A DNA stretch of 64,000 nt from Calidifontibacter indicus (GTDB taxonomy: Bacteria > Actinomycetota > Actinomycetes > Actinomycetales > Dermatophilaceae), in NCBI RefSeq assembly GCF_003386865.1, contig NZ_QTUA01000001.1, positions 434,001 to 498,000 on the forward strand. The letters run 5' to 3'. Position 1 is the first letter of the stretch. Each line of letters opens with the position of its first letter. Both the position numbers and the translations under genes were made by a program. Positions 51,021 to 60,403 of the stretch are shown in pieces. The notes below the pieces were generated by a model that saw only the letters and a program-made list of their open reading frames with translations, was not told the DNA's origin and did not search any database.

Positions 51021-52115
51021 ATGAGGCCCGGGAGTATCGACCGGCCCGCGACCGTTCATCCGGTCCTCACCGTGCAAGAGTGCTACACGAGAGCCAGCGC
51101 GACTTCGGTGACGCACCTGATCGTCGGTCACGACGAGCACGGGGTCACTCGGCTCGCCCGCGAATTGAGCACGACCCCGTCGCTGCGAAGCGCCCCGGTC
51201 ATCCGGGTGCCGGACGGGATCGGCACCGACCTCGTCCGTCTGGTCGCCCGCGCCTGCGTCCATGTGCACGTCACCGATCGCCTGTTCGGTCACACTGCCG
51301 CGCAGACAGCGTCCACGCTCGTTGCGCTGGGCCGGTCCACGTCGATGAGTGTCACCTTGCACGACTTGCCGCAGCCTTCGGACGGCCCGGATCGTCACCG
51401 GCAACGGGCATCGGCATACGCCGACATCCTGGCCGTCAGCCGCGGGGTCGCCCTCAGCTCACATCATGAGTCCACGCTGCTGGACGAGGTGCTGAAGCTG
51501 ACCGACCGCCGGAGTCTGAGTGCAGTTCCGCGGGCTGTCATACCCCTGCCGATCGAGAGTCCCCGCCGGTATGTCAGCCCCGCCGAGGTCGGCGGCACAC
51601 ACCGCGATCTTGCAGTGTTCGGTTTCCTGTATCCGGGCAAGGGCCATGCCCAGGCGCTTCGTGCCCTCGGCGAACTCCCCGCGGACGTGGGACTCACCGC
51701 CCTCGGACGACCATCGCCGGGCCATGGTCATCTGGTCGAGGAACTGCAGCGCCAAGCGCACCGACGCAACCGACGATTCACGGTCACCGGTTACATCCCG
51801 GACGACCGGCTCCAGGAGGTGCTGGCTCGGGTTGCGGTGCCGGTCGCGCCGCATCAGCACCTGTCTGCGTCCGGCTCCATCAACTCCTGGCTTACAGCCG
51901 GTCGACGACCGCTGGTTCCTCGTTCGCGGTACGTCGAGGAACTCGACGCCCGCTGTCCCGACGTGCTGACGATCTACGACGATCTCGCCGCCGCCGCCCG
52001 ACACGCACTCGACCACCCCGAGTCGACGACGCTGAGACCCGGCGTCCCGCTCGGCCCGTCGCTCGACGACGTCGGCGCTCTCTACGCGAAGGCCTTGGCC
52101 TCATGGCACCACTGA
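51021..52115 (+). CDS. glycosyltransferase, GT4-like (GT-B fold)
   Basis: This protein has about 364 aa. The N-terminal part is a Rossmann-like segment (THLIVGHDEHGVTRLAREL, VHVHVTDRLFGHTAA). The C-terminal half carries GT4-type donor-site features: LAVFGFLYPGKGHAQALRAL near residue 197, RFTVTGYIPDDRLQEVLARVAVPVAP near 255-280 and a SINSWLTAGRRPLVP loop near 290. The sugar and acceptor are unknown. The ATG at 51021 is used, but the GTG at 51000 is in frame too, and neither has a good ribosome site. It overlaps the next glycosyltransferase by 13 bases. Confidence 0.8.
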   Translation: MRPGSIDRPATVHPVLTVQECYTRASATSVTHLIVGHDEHGVTRLARELSTTPSLRSAPVIRVPDGIGTDLVRLVARACVHVHVTDRLFGHTAAQTASTLVALGRSTSMSVTLHDLPQPSDGPDRHRQRASAYADILAVSRGVALSSHHESTLLDEVLKLTDRRSLSAVPRAVIPLPIESPRRYVSPAEVGGTHRDLAVFGFLYPGKGHAQALRALGELPADVGLTALGRPSPGHGHLVEELQRQAHRRNRRFTVTGYIPDDRLQEVLARVAVPVAPHQHLSASGSINSWLTAGRRPLVPRSRYVEELDARCPDVLTIYDDLAAAARHALDHPESTTLRPGVPLGPSLDDVGALYAKALASWHH

Positions 52116-53323
52116 CTGCTGTCGTCGTCCCGTTCTTCGACCAGCAAAGCCAACTGGACCTGCTGCTGACAGCCTTGGAACTCCAGTCCGTCGGCCCCGA
52201 TGCGTTCGAGGTGGTCGTGGCCGACGACGGTTCGCCCGCTCGTGCGGTACTGGGCGACCGACCGTACGCGACACGTGCGGTGCGCCAGGAGAATTTGGGA
52301 TTTCGCGCATCGGCCGCACGGGACTTGGGCGCTCGGGCGACGGATGCCGAGGTGATCTGCTTCCTGGATTGCGACACCGTTCCCGAACCCGACTACTTAC
52401 GTACGATGACTGACGTCATCCGTCGGGGCGACAAACGTTGCGGGGTCGTCGCCGTAGGGCGCAGACGCCACGCCGACCTCACCGGGTGGGAACCGGCCCG
52501 GTTGCGTGCCTGGTTGCGCGGTGATGGTGCCCCACCGACGCCACTGACCGAACCAGCCTGGCTGCGCGAGGGTTATCGTGCGACCGATAACCTGCGATAC
52601 GCCGACGACCGCTCCTACCGCTTCGTCATTTCCGCCGTCCTGGGAATGACCCGTCGAACATACCTACGTGCCGGCGGATTCGACCCCGGTTTCGTCGGTT
52701 ACGGCGGTGAAGACTGGGACCTCGCGAACAGATGTTGGCTGAGCGGTTGCGACCTGCGGCACGTCCCGGACGCCGTGGCCTGGCACGACGGACCCGACTT
52801 CGCCGACCGGAGCACCGAACACACCGCCGTCAAGGACCGCGAAACGCTTCAACTCGCGCGTGTCCTCACCGACCCGATAGCTCGCGGGTCAGGATTCATG
52901 TGGCCCTACCCGGCGACCGTCGTCCGGGTGCATGGACACCACGACATCGGCCCGCTGGCCGCGTCGTGTTCGAGTTGGCTGGCCGGTGGCGACGTCGCGC
53001 TCTGGTTCGTCGATCGTCCACGGGTGCCGACCCAACTTCCGCCCGACCCCCGGCTGCACCACGGAGCACCGTCGAACCAGGTGTTGCAGCGCTGCCGATA
53101 CCAGGTCGATGTGTATGCACCGCTCGCGCTGTCCGCCCCGCTCCCTCACCTCATCCCGGACGGCGGGCTCGACGTCCGAATCGGCACTGAGATTGTGGCG
53201 AGGGTGCGGCACACCCGCATGATCAATCGCGGTGCGGACAACGCACCGGCGGCGGTTGTCGACGGCCGGCTGCTGGACGATAGCGTCACCCTCGAGTCGC
53301 GGTGGGGTGGCTGGGACAAGTAG
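52103..53323 (+). CDS. glycosyltransferase family 2 (GT-A fold)
   Basis: This 406-aa enzyme has the GT2 plan: TAVVVPFFDQQSQLDLLL at residues 5-22, EVVVADDGSPARAVL near 36 and the metal-binding DxD in EVICFLDCDTVPEPDYL near 82-98. A Gly-rich acceptor-side block AGGFDPGFVGYGGEDWDLANR lies at about 190-210, where ED-W is the probable base region. The last 120 residues are of unknown type. It is co-transcribed with the overlapping GT4-like gene, suggesting joint work on one glycan. Confidence 0.88.
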   Translation: MAPLTAVVVPFFDQQSQLDLLLTALELQSVGPDAFEVVVADDGSPARAVLGDRPYATRAVRQENLGFRASAARDLGARATDAEVICFLDCDTVPEPDYLRTMTDVIRRGDKRCGVVAVGRRRHADLTGWEPARLRAWLRGDGAPPTPLTEPAWLREGYRATDNLRYADDRSYRFVISAVLGMTRRTYLRAGGFDPGFVGYGGEDWDLANRCWLSGCDLRHVPDAVAWHDGPDFADRSTEHTAVKDRETLQLARVLTDPIARGSGFMWPYPATVVRVHGHHDIGPLAASCSSWLAGGDVALWFVDRPRVPTQLPPDPRLHHGAPSNQVLQRCRYQVDVYAPLALSAPLPHLIPDGGLDVRIGTEIVARVRHTRMINRGADNAPAAVVDGRLLDDSVTLESRWGGWDK

Positions 53324-53457
53324 CAGATCGCACCCTCGTCCGGGCGCGCCTCAGGTGTGTCTGGCTGACGTCGTGCCCGGTGACCACACTCGCGGTGTCG
53401 GCGAATTGAACGCGGCCGGCGGCCAATCGCAGGGCTGGGCCCGGGGAGGATGGGTCG

Positions 53458-54819
53458 GTGACCACGCTCCTATGGCTGCGCCGAGACCTGCGCCGCAACG
53501 ACCTGCCGGCCCTGCTCAGTGCCCACGAAGCAACGGCCGACGACGTGGCTGCCGTGTTCGTCGTCGACCCCACGCTGTGGGCAGGCGCGGGCGACGTCCG
53601 ACGGGCTTGGCTTGCCGCCTCGGTCAAGGCCGCCGTCGCGAGCTTCGAAGGACACCTCGCGTTGCTGCACGGCAACCCACGCGAGGTGATCCCCCAGGTT
53701 GCCGAGCGCATCGGCGCAACCTCGGTGCACGTCACCCGCGAGACCACGCCGTACGGCGCCCGCCGCGATCGCGATGTCGCAGAAGCGCTGCAGCGCAACG
53801 GTATCGAGTGGGTGGAGGCCGGCACGCCGTACGCGATCGGCCCGGGGATCATCCGGAACAAGAGCGGTGACGGGTTCAAGGTGTTCACGCCGTTCGCCCG
53901 AACCTGGCGCGAACACGGCACCCCCGACCCGGCGCCGCAGGTCGAGCCGAACTGGCGCGAGGTCCGCAATGACGCTGCTGCGACGAAGGCCGTCGACGAC
54001 GCCCTGAAGGACGTTCTCACCCTCCCTGACGCGGGTGAAGTCGCTGCGCTGGATCGTTGGAAAGAGTTCTTACACAGCGGAATCGACGACTACGCCGCCA
54101 CTCGCGATCGCCCGAGCATCCCCGGCACGTCCTTCCTCAGCCCCTACCTCAAGGTCGGTGCCATCCACCCGCGCACCCTGCTGGCCGACCTGCGCGGCCG
54201 CAGCGGCGAGGGCGTCGACACCTTCATCACCGAACTCGCCTGGCGCGAGTTCTACGCCGACGTGCTGCTGCGCGAACCGTCCAGTGCGTGGCACGACCTG
54301 ACCACCTCGCTGCGCGGCATGGAGTACGACCCGCCCGGCGACGGCATCCGGGCCTGGCAGGAAGGCCGCACCGGCTTCCCGTTCGTGGACGCCGGGATGC
54401 GGCAACTGGCCGAGACCGGGTGGATGCACAACCGCGTCCGCATGGTCACCGCCAGCTTCCTGACCAAACACCTGCACGTGTGGTGGCCGGTCGGCGCGCG
54501 CCACTTCCTCGACCACCTGATCGACGGCGACCTCGCCTCCAACAACCATGGCTGGCAGTGGGTCGCGGGCACCGGCACCGACGCGTCCCCCTACTTCCGC
54601 GTGTTCAACCCGGTCACCCAGGGCATCAAGTTCGACCCGCACGGCGACTACGTGCGCCGCTGGATCCCCGAGTTGCGACACCTCGACGGCAAGGCCGCGC
54701 ACGAACCCTGGAAGCATGACGCCGGTTACGCGCACGGCTATCCCGAGCGGATCGTCGATCACGCGGAGGAACGCGAAGAGGCGCTGCGTCGGTACGACCG
54801 GGCCCGCGGGCGTGGGTAG
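53458..54819 (+). CDS. phr: deoxyribodipyrimidine photolyase (class I CPD type)
   Basis: This 453-aa flavoprotein repairs UV-made cyclobutane pyrimidine dimers with blue light. The antenna domain begins TTLLWLRRDLRRNDLPAL. The FAD domain has TSFLSPYLKVGAIHPR near 222, FITELAWREFYADVL near 253, GWMHNRVRMVTASFLTKHL near 322-340, WWPVGARHFLDHLIDGDLASNNHGWQWVAG near 343-372 (electron-transfer Trp residues) and PYFRVFNPVTQG near 380. GTG start with GGGGAGGA upstream. A cryptochrome role is less likely. Confidence 0.93.
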   Translation: MTTLLWLRRDLRRNDLPALLSAHEATADDVAAVFVVDPTLWAGAGDVRRAWLAASVKAAVASFEGHLALLHGNPREVIPQVAERIGATSVHVTRETTPYGARRDRDVAEALQRNGIEWVEAGTPYAIGPGIIRNKSGDGFKVFTPFARTWREHGTPDPAPQVEPNWREVRNDAAATKAVDDALKDVLTLPDAGEVAALDRWKEFLHSGIDDYAATRDRPSIPGTSFLSPYLKVGAIHPRTLLADLRGRSGEGVDTFITELAWREFYADVLLREPSSAWHDLTTSLRGMEYDPPGDGIRAWQEGRTGFPFVDAGMRQLAETGWMHNRVRMVTASFLTKHLHVWWPVGARHFLDHLIDGDLASNNHGWQWVAGTGTDASPYFRVFNPVTQGIKFDPHGDYVRRWIPELRHLDGKAAHEPWKHDAGYAHGYPERIVDHAEEREEALRRYDRARGRG

Positions 54820-54958
54820 CTCGCGGTGCGGCACCCGCAACCCCCGAGGAAAGTGAGTCGAGCATGAACCGTAGTGCTCAGATCGGTCTGACCGCGGCGG
54901 CAGAGCGGCCGTTGGATGGTCACCGGCTACCGGCCGTGGGACACCTGCGAGACCACGC

Positions 54959-55615
54959 CTATCGAGAGCTGCGTTCCGAGCTGATCTCGGTCACAGCGCT
55001 CGCGGCGAGGTTGTGCCAGCGCCACGGTTTGTCGATCAACGCGTGACCGCCTCCGGGCACCTCGGTGTAGGTCGCGTCTGCCCCTAGTGCCTGGAGCCGT
55101 TCGACGAACCGGCGCGCTTTCGCGGGCGAGCAAACGGTGTCGTTCTCACCGTGGATGACTCGAACGATCTTCTCGCGCAACGGTTCTGCGTGTTCGTCGT
55201 CGGCCACCCAGGGCGCAAGGGCGACGCTGCCGATCACCGACTTCTCGCGTCCGGCGCGGATCGCCGCCCACCCCCCGCTGGAGTGACCCAGCAGCACGAT
55301 CGGCAGGTCGTACTGGGCGTGCAACCGGCGGACGAGTTCGCGGGCCTGGACGACTCCGCTCCCGGACTGCGCCACCCAGCCACCGTGCGTGTTGTGCACC
55401 AGCACCGGGGCGACCCGGCCCCTCGACACTCGCCGGACGGCCGACGCGAAGGGGAGCATCCGTAGGTAGGAGATATCTCGCAAACGCTTGGGCTGCGGCT
55501 CGGTTGCGCGCCCGCCGTGGAGCACGAGTGCGATGGCCTGGGTGCGTCCGGTGACGCGGACGCGTCCCTGGCGGACCGCGTCCATCGCGTCGTCGAGGTC
55601 GATGTCGTCCGGCAT
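54959..55615 (-). CDS. alpha/beta-hydrolase fold protein
   Basis: This 218-aa serine hydrolase has the nucleophile elbow IVLLGHSSGGWAA near residues 109-121 (G-H-S-S-G), an acid in IHGENDTVCSPAKA near 160 and the histidine in PGGGHALIDKP near 190. This is a complete triad in dienelactone-hydrolase or lysophospholipase style. Oxyanion region LVLHGGRA lies near 30. ATG at 55615 is chosen because codons upstream of it look non-coding. Substrate unknown; no signal peptide, hence cytoplasmic. Confidence 0.85.
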   Translation of the reverse strand: MPDDIDLDDAMDAVRQGRVRVTGRTQAIALVLHGGRATEPQPKRLRDISYLRMLPFASAVRRVSRGRVAPVLVHNTHGGWVAQSGSGVVQARELVRRLHAQYDLPIVLLGHSSGGWAAIRAGREKSVIGSVALAPWVADDEHAEPLREKIVRVIHGENDTVCSPAKARRFVERLQALGADATYTEVPGGGHALIDKPWRWHNLAASAVTEISSERSSR

Positions 55616-55759
55616 TGTCCGACTATCGCAGGCGAGCGACGTCGACTCGCGCTGCGGACCCTTCGGGGTGTCACTCTTCCCCTTCGCACCCCATGAGTGC
55701 ATCCTTCCCAGCCAGGCCTGAACCTGACGATCAGGATGTCCACCAAACGGGTCGACCTC

Positions 55760-55843
55760 AGTTGGTGCGTGAGCGGGAGTTGATTGCGGTTGCGGGAGTT
55801 GCTCCTCCCGCTAAGCCATCCAACTCCCGCAGGCGCACCAACT
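55760..55843 (-). terminator. long hairpin downstream of the M20 peptidase gene
   Basis: 55760-55782 and 55821-55843 pair almost fully (AGTTGGTGCG and GCGGGAGTTG with their complements). A further copy of GCGGGAGTTG lies inside the loop near 55792, which could form an alternative pairing. It begins 14 bases after the M20 stop. Confidence 0.65.
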
Positions 55844-55856
55844 CCGCTTCGACGAG

Positions 55857-57053
55857 CTACGCCGAGCAGCGGCGCAGCGCCACCTCCGCCAGCCAGGCGG
55901 ACGCCTGCCACAGGTGGGCGTCGTCGAAACCGGCTCGCGGGGAGTGGTTGTCGGGCGCGGTCGCCGGGTCGTCGGTGGGGCAGCAGCCGAGGAAGAGGTA
56001 GGCGCCGGGCACCTGCTCCATCACGAACGAGAAGTCCTCGGCGCCCATCTCCGGGTTCGGGCGCTCGGCGTACGCGTCCGGCCCGAACAGGTCGCCGATC
56101 ACCTGGAGTGCGAAGTCGTACTCGGCGAGGTCGTTGATGGTGGGCGGGTACGACTCGGCGACGCGGGTCGAGGCGGTGAGCCCGTGCGCCGAGGCGATGC
56201 CTTCGGCGAGCTGGATCACCTTGTCGCGCAACGCGACCCGGTTCTCCTGGGAGAGCGTGCGCAGCGTGATGTCGAGCTCGGCGAAGTCGGGGATGATGTT
56301 CGACTTCGTGCCGGCAGCGACGCGTCCGACGGTGGCGACGACGGGGTCGAACGGGCTGAACCTCCGGGTGACCAGGGTCTGCACCGCGAGCGCGATCTCG
56401 CACGCCACGGGCACCGGGTCGACCGCATCCCAGGGCTGCGAGCCGTGGCCGCCCGCACCGTCGACCCGGATCAGCACGTCCTCGGCCGCGGCCATCGTGG
56501 CGCCCCGGTTGCCGGTCCAGGTCCCCGGCGGCACCGCCGCGGCGCTGACGTGCAGCGCGTACGCGGCCTCCACCCGACGTCCGGCGACGTCGAGCAGACC
56601 CTCGGCGAGCATGGGCTCCGCCCCACCCGGACCCTCCTCGCCGGGCTGGAACATCAGCACCACATCGCCGGCGAGCCGGTCGCGCTGCTCGCACAGGATG
56701 CGCGCAGCGCCGACAAGACCGGCGATGTGCAGGTCGTGGCCGCAGGCATGCATGACCCCGGGATGCGTCGACGCGTAGTCGGATTCGTACAGCTCGAAGA
56801 CCGGCAACGCGTCCATGTCGCCGCGCAGCAACACCACCGGTCCGTCGCTGCGGGCACCACCGCGGATCACCCCGACGACCGAGTCGATGGTGTCGCTCTC
56901 GTGGATCTCGATCGGCAGACCGGCGAGCGCCTCGAGCAGCCGCGCCTTGGTCAGCGGGAGGTGCAACCCGATCTCGGGGATGCGGTGGAAGTCGCGGCGC
57001 AGGGCGCGCAGGTCGTCGTTGTACTGGCGGGCAAGTTCGAGGGTGCGGTTCAC
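55857..57053 (-). CDS. M20-family metallopeptidase / amidohydrolase (HipO-like)
   Basis: This 398-aa enzyme hydrolyses an N-acyl amino acid or amide with two metal ions. Ligands appear in MHACGHDLHIAGLVG near residue 98-112, FQPGEEGPGGAEPML near 133-147, YALHVSAA near 163 and NPEMGAEDFSFVMEQVPG near 338-355. The middle dimerisation domain is present. Length is normal for HipO, AmhX or IAA-amino acid hydrolase relatives. Exact substrate not decidable. Confidence 0.9.
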   Translation of the reverse strand: MNRTLELARQYNDDLRALRRDFHRIPEIGLHLPLTKARLLEALAGLPIEIHESDTIDSVVGVIRGGARSDGPVVLLRGDMDALPVFELYESDYASTHPGVMHACGHDLHIAGLVGAARILCEQRDRLAGDVVLMFQPGEEGPGGAEPMLAEGLLDVAGRRVEAAYALHVSAAAVPPGTWTGNRGATMAAAEDVLIRVDGAGGHGSQPWDAVDPVPVACEIALAVQTLVTRRFSPFDPVVATVGRVAAGTKSNIIPDFAELDITLRTLSQENRVALRDKVIQLAEGIASAHGLTASTRVAESYPPTINDLAEYDFALQVIGDLFGPDAYAERPNPEMGAEDFSFVMEQVPGAYLFLGCCPTDDPATAPDNHSPRAGFDDAHLWQASAWLAEVALRRCSA

Positions 57054-57115
57054 GCCCGCAGGCTATCGGTGCCGGTCAGCGATGCCCGCCTCCCACTGCG
57101 CGAGAGGATGGGCGT

Positions 57116-57742
57116 TCAGTCCTGGCCGTACGCGAGTTCGAACGGGTTGGTCGGATCAGAACTCGGCCGTCCGACAATCCGCGTGACATCGCTGCCGGCC
57201 GCGGCCCAGAGCTTGGTTGGAACAATCGAAACGACAAGGTCAACCTGTACGGCCCGATACGCCGGCCACCACTTCGCGATCGCAGGCGTGATGTTCGCGA
57301 CGCTCACAAACAACCGATTTCCGTATCCACCAGAGGAAAGGGTGACCGAGTTGGTTGCTTCCGCCACCTGCTCGCACGCTGCCCGGAAGTTCGATTGAGT
57401 CAGGTCCGTTCGCACCGGTAGCGATGGGTCGGCGCGAAGCAGGATCGGTACGCGTCCGGGCTCGGGTGCCCTGCGGAACTCACCAAGTGACCCGTTGGAC
57501 CACGCACCGACAAAGGTGCCGGACTCACCGTCGTCCAGATCGACGGTTGCATCCTCGATCAGGACGCAACCGCCCTCGACCCGCTCGGTGAGCCCGAAGC
57601 CACGATCGAGCCACAACGTCGCCGCGGACCCGAGGTCGATCGAGCCTGAGGTCTCGACTGTGTCGCCGCCACCGACGACACAGGTCTGGACGATATGTTC
57701 CCGAGCCCTTCGCGGATCCGCGCTGCTTCCTCTCCTGAACAC
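57116..57742 (-). CDS. unknown protein
   Basis: This 208-aa protein is not recognised. It has VDLDDGESGTFVGAWSNGS in the middle and a possible helix near 130 (FRAACEQVAEATNSV). The end FVSVANITPAIAKWWPAYRAVQVDLVVS spans about residues 147-174. No clear signal peptide or membrane helix. The GTG at 57742 follows GGGAG by five bases, which supports the start. Base composition is a little below its neighbours. It lies between the frameshifted benE-like gene and the M20 peptidase. Confidence 0.6.
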   Translation of the reverse strand: MFRRGSSADPRRAREHIVQTCVVGGGDTVETSGSIDLGSAATLWLDRGFGLTERVEGGCVLIEDATVDLDDGESGTFVGAWSNGSLGEFRRAPEPGRVPILLRADPSLPVRTDLTQSNFRAACEQVAEATNSVTLSSGGYGNRLFVSVANITPAIAKWWPAYRAVQVDLVVSIVPTKLWAAAGSDVTRIVGRPSSDPTNPFELAYGQD

Positions 57743-57848
57743 AACTACTCCCTGTTGGCGAGATACGCGCCCTTGCGGTCTTCAACAAGGGGTCCACTGG
57801 GGCTGGTGCACGATGCGTCGGCACAGTCCAACCCCTGCTGAATGCAGG

Positions 57849-59008
57849 CTATCGGCGCGCCAGCACCGCGTAGAGCACGAGTCCGGCAACCAGGCCCCAG
57901 AAGGCCGAGCCGACGCCCGCAATGGTGATGCCGGACGCCGCGACGACGAGTGCGATCGCGCCGGCCTCCCGCGAGCGCTCCTCGCCCAAGGCGGCGTAGC
58001 GGCGGAGGCGAAGGTGGCCAGCAGGGCGAGCCCGGCGATCGTCTCGACGATGCCCGTCGGCGCGGCGGTGGCGACGGCCGAGACGAGTCCGGCGAGCGGG
58101 CCGAAGGCGAGGTAGGTGAAACCGCAGGAGACGCCGGCGATCCAACGCCGCTTCGGGTCGGGTCCGGCCTCCGGGCCGGCGGCGAGCGCCGCGGAGATGG
58201 CGGCCAGGTTGATCGCGTGTCCGCCCGCCGGGGCGCCGACCACCGACGCCGCGCCGGTGTAGAGCAGGGGTGCACGCAGGCCCGGCTTGTAGCCGTACGC
58301 CCCGAGCACGGCGATGCCCGGGATGTTCTGGCTGGTCATGGTCACGATGAACAGCGGCACGGCGATCGCGAAGAGCGCACCGGTGTCGAAATGCGGTGCC
58401 ACGAACGTGAGTTCGGGTGCGGCGTGACCGAGCTGGAGGCGTCCGAAGACCCCGCGTGCCGCCATCACGACCACCGCCGCGATCAGCGCACCGATGACCG
58501 CCCACCGGCGCGCGAAGGCGGTGAGCACGAGCCAGACCACGATCACCGGAGCGATCGCCCACGGGTCGGCCTGGGCCGCAGTGACCGGCGCGATCACCAG
58601 GTGCAGCAGCACGCCGGCGAGCATCGCCGACGCCAACGGGGCAGGGATCGCCTCGACCAGGCGTCCGAGGGGTCGCACCAGGCCGCAGAGTGCGAGCAGC
58701 ACGCCGCAGATCATGAATGCCCCCACCGCAGCGGCGAATCCGCCGCTCGGAACGGCGGCCGTCGCCAGCAGCGCGGCGCCCGGGGTCGACCACGCCATGG
58801 TGATCGGCATCCGCAGCCGCCAGCTGAACAGCACGCAGCCGAGGCCCATCGTCAGGCAGAGCGCGAACAACCCCGACGCCGCCTGCGCGTCCGACGCACC
58901 CACCGCCCGCAGCCCGGTGAGCACCACTGCGAACGAGCTGGTGAAGCCGACCAGCCCGCAGACCACGCCGGCGAGGACGGTGTGCAGGGTGCCGATGGTC
59001 TTCGCCAC
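57849..59008 (-). pseudogene. BenE-family transporter gene with a frameshift near its 3' end
   Basis: The first 340 codons code a BenE-type benzoate or purine-like membrane transporter with about twelve helices (TMGLGCVLFSWRLRMPITMAWSTPGAALLA, PGIAVLGAYGYKPGLRAPL, APAGGHAINLAAISAALAAG). Near 57990-58002 the frame is lost. Translation would go on as Arg/Ser-rich nonsense to 57782. The adjacent frame gives the proper end, AALGEERSREAGAIALVVAA then GSAFWGLVAGLVLYAVLARR, stopping at 57849. One missing base explains it. Sequencing error or real inactivation cannot be told apart here. Confidence 0.8.
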
Positions 59009-59043
59009 GGCGCGAAGCCTAGGACTGCGGCGCGCAGACCTCG

Positions 59044-59090
59044 GAAAGTAGTCGCAGTAGCGACCAGTTTCCTCTACTACGGGTGTAGAA
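59044..59090. repeat. multi-hairpin repeat element B, related to element A
   Basis: In reverse orientation this reads CTACACCCGTAGTAG then GGAAACTGGTCGCTACTGCG, matching 47671-47717 at most positions. Two hairpins form: GAAA..GTCGC-AGTA-GCGAC..TTTC, and CTAC-TACGGGT-GTAG. It begins eight bases past the stop of the DUF4185-like gene, so a terminator role is likely. Confidence 0.7.
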
Positions 59091-59098
59091 GGGTCGGC

Positions 59099-60322
59099 TC
59101 AGTCCGGCCAGTCGATCGCGACGAAGGTCGGCCGCCCGATCCGGGGATCGCGGGTGAGCGCACTCAGATCGTCGGTGTTGCGGGAGTAGCTCACCGCGAG
59201 CTTCTTGTCGGCGAGCGGAATCTCCGGGTGCGCCATCGGCGCGTACTGGAAGGTCGACCCGGTGCGGTATGGCACCCGCACCCCGGACGACCGCGTCCAC
59301 GGACCCATCGGACTGCTCGAGGTCCACGAACACACGGTGTCGCCGAAGTCTCCGCCGCACTTGGAGACGAGCACGAATCGTCCGTCGATCACATCGGCCG
59401 AGAACATCTGCGACACCCCGTCGCCGGACGCGAGCACGTTCGTCGCCGCGCGGTGGTCGTCCACCCAGGCGGCACCGTTCCAGAACTGCCAGGTCGTGCG
59501 GTCGGTCAACGACGCCACCGGCGCTCGCCCCACCAGCACCGGACGGCTGCCGAGGTAGGCGTCGCGGGTGCCGAAGACGTACAGGTGCCCGTCGTGGACG
59601 GTCGCGGCCGACCCCCAGGTCGTCGCGCCGCTGCCGTCGGGGGTGAGTTGGATGTGTTCGCGCAGCGCCGGAACACCGCCACGGGGCACCTCGAACCGGA
59701 ACACGTCGGACCCGAGCGCCTTGAAGCTGAGTGCGCCGCTTCCCTGCCGCTGGACGCGGGTGGCGAACACGAACACGACGTCGGTGCGAGCCCCCTGCAG
59801 TACCTGCACCGAACTCGGCCAGTAGACGGCGCCGTCGGCGCGATCCGGGATGACCGGGCCGGGTTGAGCGACGCCCGGACGGCGGACGACGAGCTGCGAC
59901 AGGCAGGTGCCGCTACTGATCGCGATCGAGTTGGCAACCATGCTCGGCGTCACCCCCGACCTGCGCAGCGTGTCACCGAACGCCCAGATCAGCCGGTCGT
60001 CCGACAACAGACCGCTCGCCCCGACGTCGCCGGCCTGGAGGTAGGGCAGGTCGGCCCCGCCCATGACGGCGTTGAGGTCGTCGACGGTGACCGTGCGACG
60101 CGTGGCCGGGGTGGAACACGCTGGTTCGAGCGTCGTCCCGCTGCGCGCGGCGGCGCTCGTGCGGGTGTCGTCGGTGTCGTCGAAGGGATGCGCGTCGATG
60201 CGGTGCAGCCCGACGCCGAGTGCCACGCAGATCAGCGCCACCACGGCGAAGATGCGCACCCGGACGCGACGGCGATGGTCGGCGCCGTACCTGCGCAGCA
60301 TGTGCTCCACCTGCTCGACCAT
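59099..60322 (-). CDS. membrane-anchored DUF4185-like protein
   Basis: This 407-aa protein has one N-terminal membrane helix (residues 22-40, VRIFAVVALICVALGVGL) and a large extracytoplasmic part. That part repeats beta-strand blocks of a five-bladed propeller kind: LIWAFGDTLRR near 110, HLYVFGTRDAYLG near 243, WEFWNG-like WQFWNGAAW near 278, VLVSKCGGDFGDTV near 317 and KKLAVSYSRN near 376. This resembles DUF4185 / glycosidase-like propellers. Cys pairs may form disulfides. Function unknown; surface carbohydrate binding is possible. Confidence 0.65.
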   Translation of the reverse strand: MVEQVEHMLRRYGADHRRRVRVRIFAVVALICVALGVGLHRIDAHPFDDTDDTRTSAAARSGTTLEPACSTPATRRTVTVDDLNAVMGGADLPYLQAGDVGASGLLSDDRLIWAFGDTLRRSGVTPSMVANSIAISSGTCLSQLVVRRPGVAQPGPVIPDRADGAVYWPSSVQVLQGARTDVVFVFATRVQRQGSGALSFKALGSDVFRFEVPRGGVPALREHIQLTPDGSGATTWGSAATVHDGHLYVFGTRDAYLGSRPVLVGRAPVASLTDRTTWQFWNGAAWVDDHRAATNVLASGDGVSQMFSADVIDGRFVLVSKCGGDFGDTVCSWTSSSPMGPWTRSSGVRVPYRTGSTFQYAPMAHPEIPLADKKLAVSYSRNTDDLSALTRDPRIGRPTFVAIDWPD

Positions 60323-60354
60323 GCGTGCAGTCTCGCACTACAGCCGAAGTGTTC

Positions 60355-60384
60355 GGGAAAGCGGTCGTCAGCACGACCGCTTCC
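60355..60384. terminator. hairpin after the phosphoesterase gene
   Basis: GGGAAAGCGGTCGT pairs with ACGACCGCTTCCC around CAGC, with one bulged A. It lies 19 bases beyond the phosphoesterase stop. The GAAAGCGGTCG core resembles the GAAAGTGGTCG cores of repeat elements A and B. Confidence 0.6.
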
Positions 60385-60403
60385 CCGCACCACGTGCTCG
60401 ATG

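Noticed and set aside
54864-55046. 60-codon plus-strand frame after the photolyase gene
   Set aside because: Half of it lies antisense to the hydrolase gene and the upstream GAGG is too far from the ATG; composition is not convincing.
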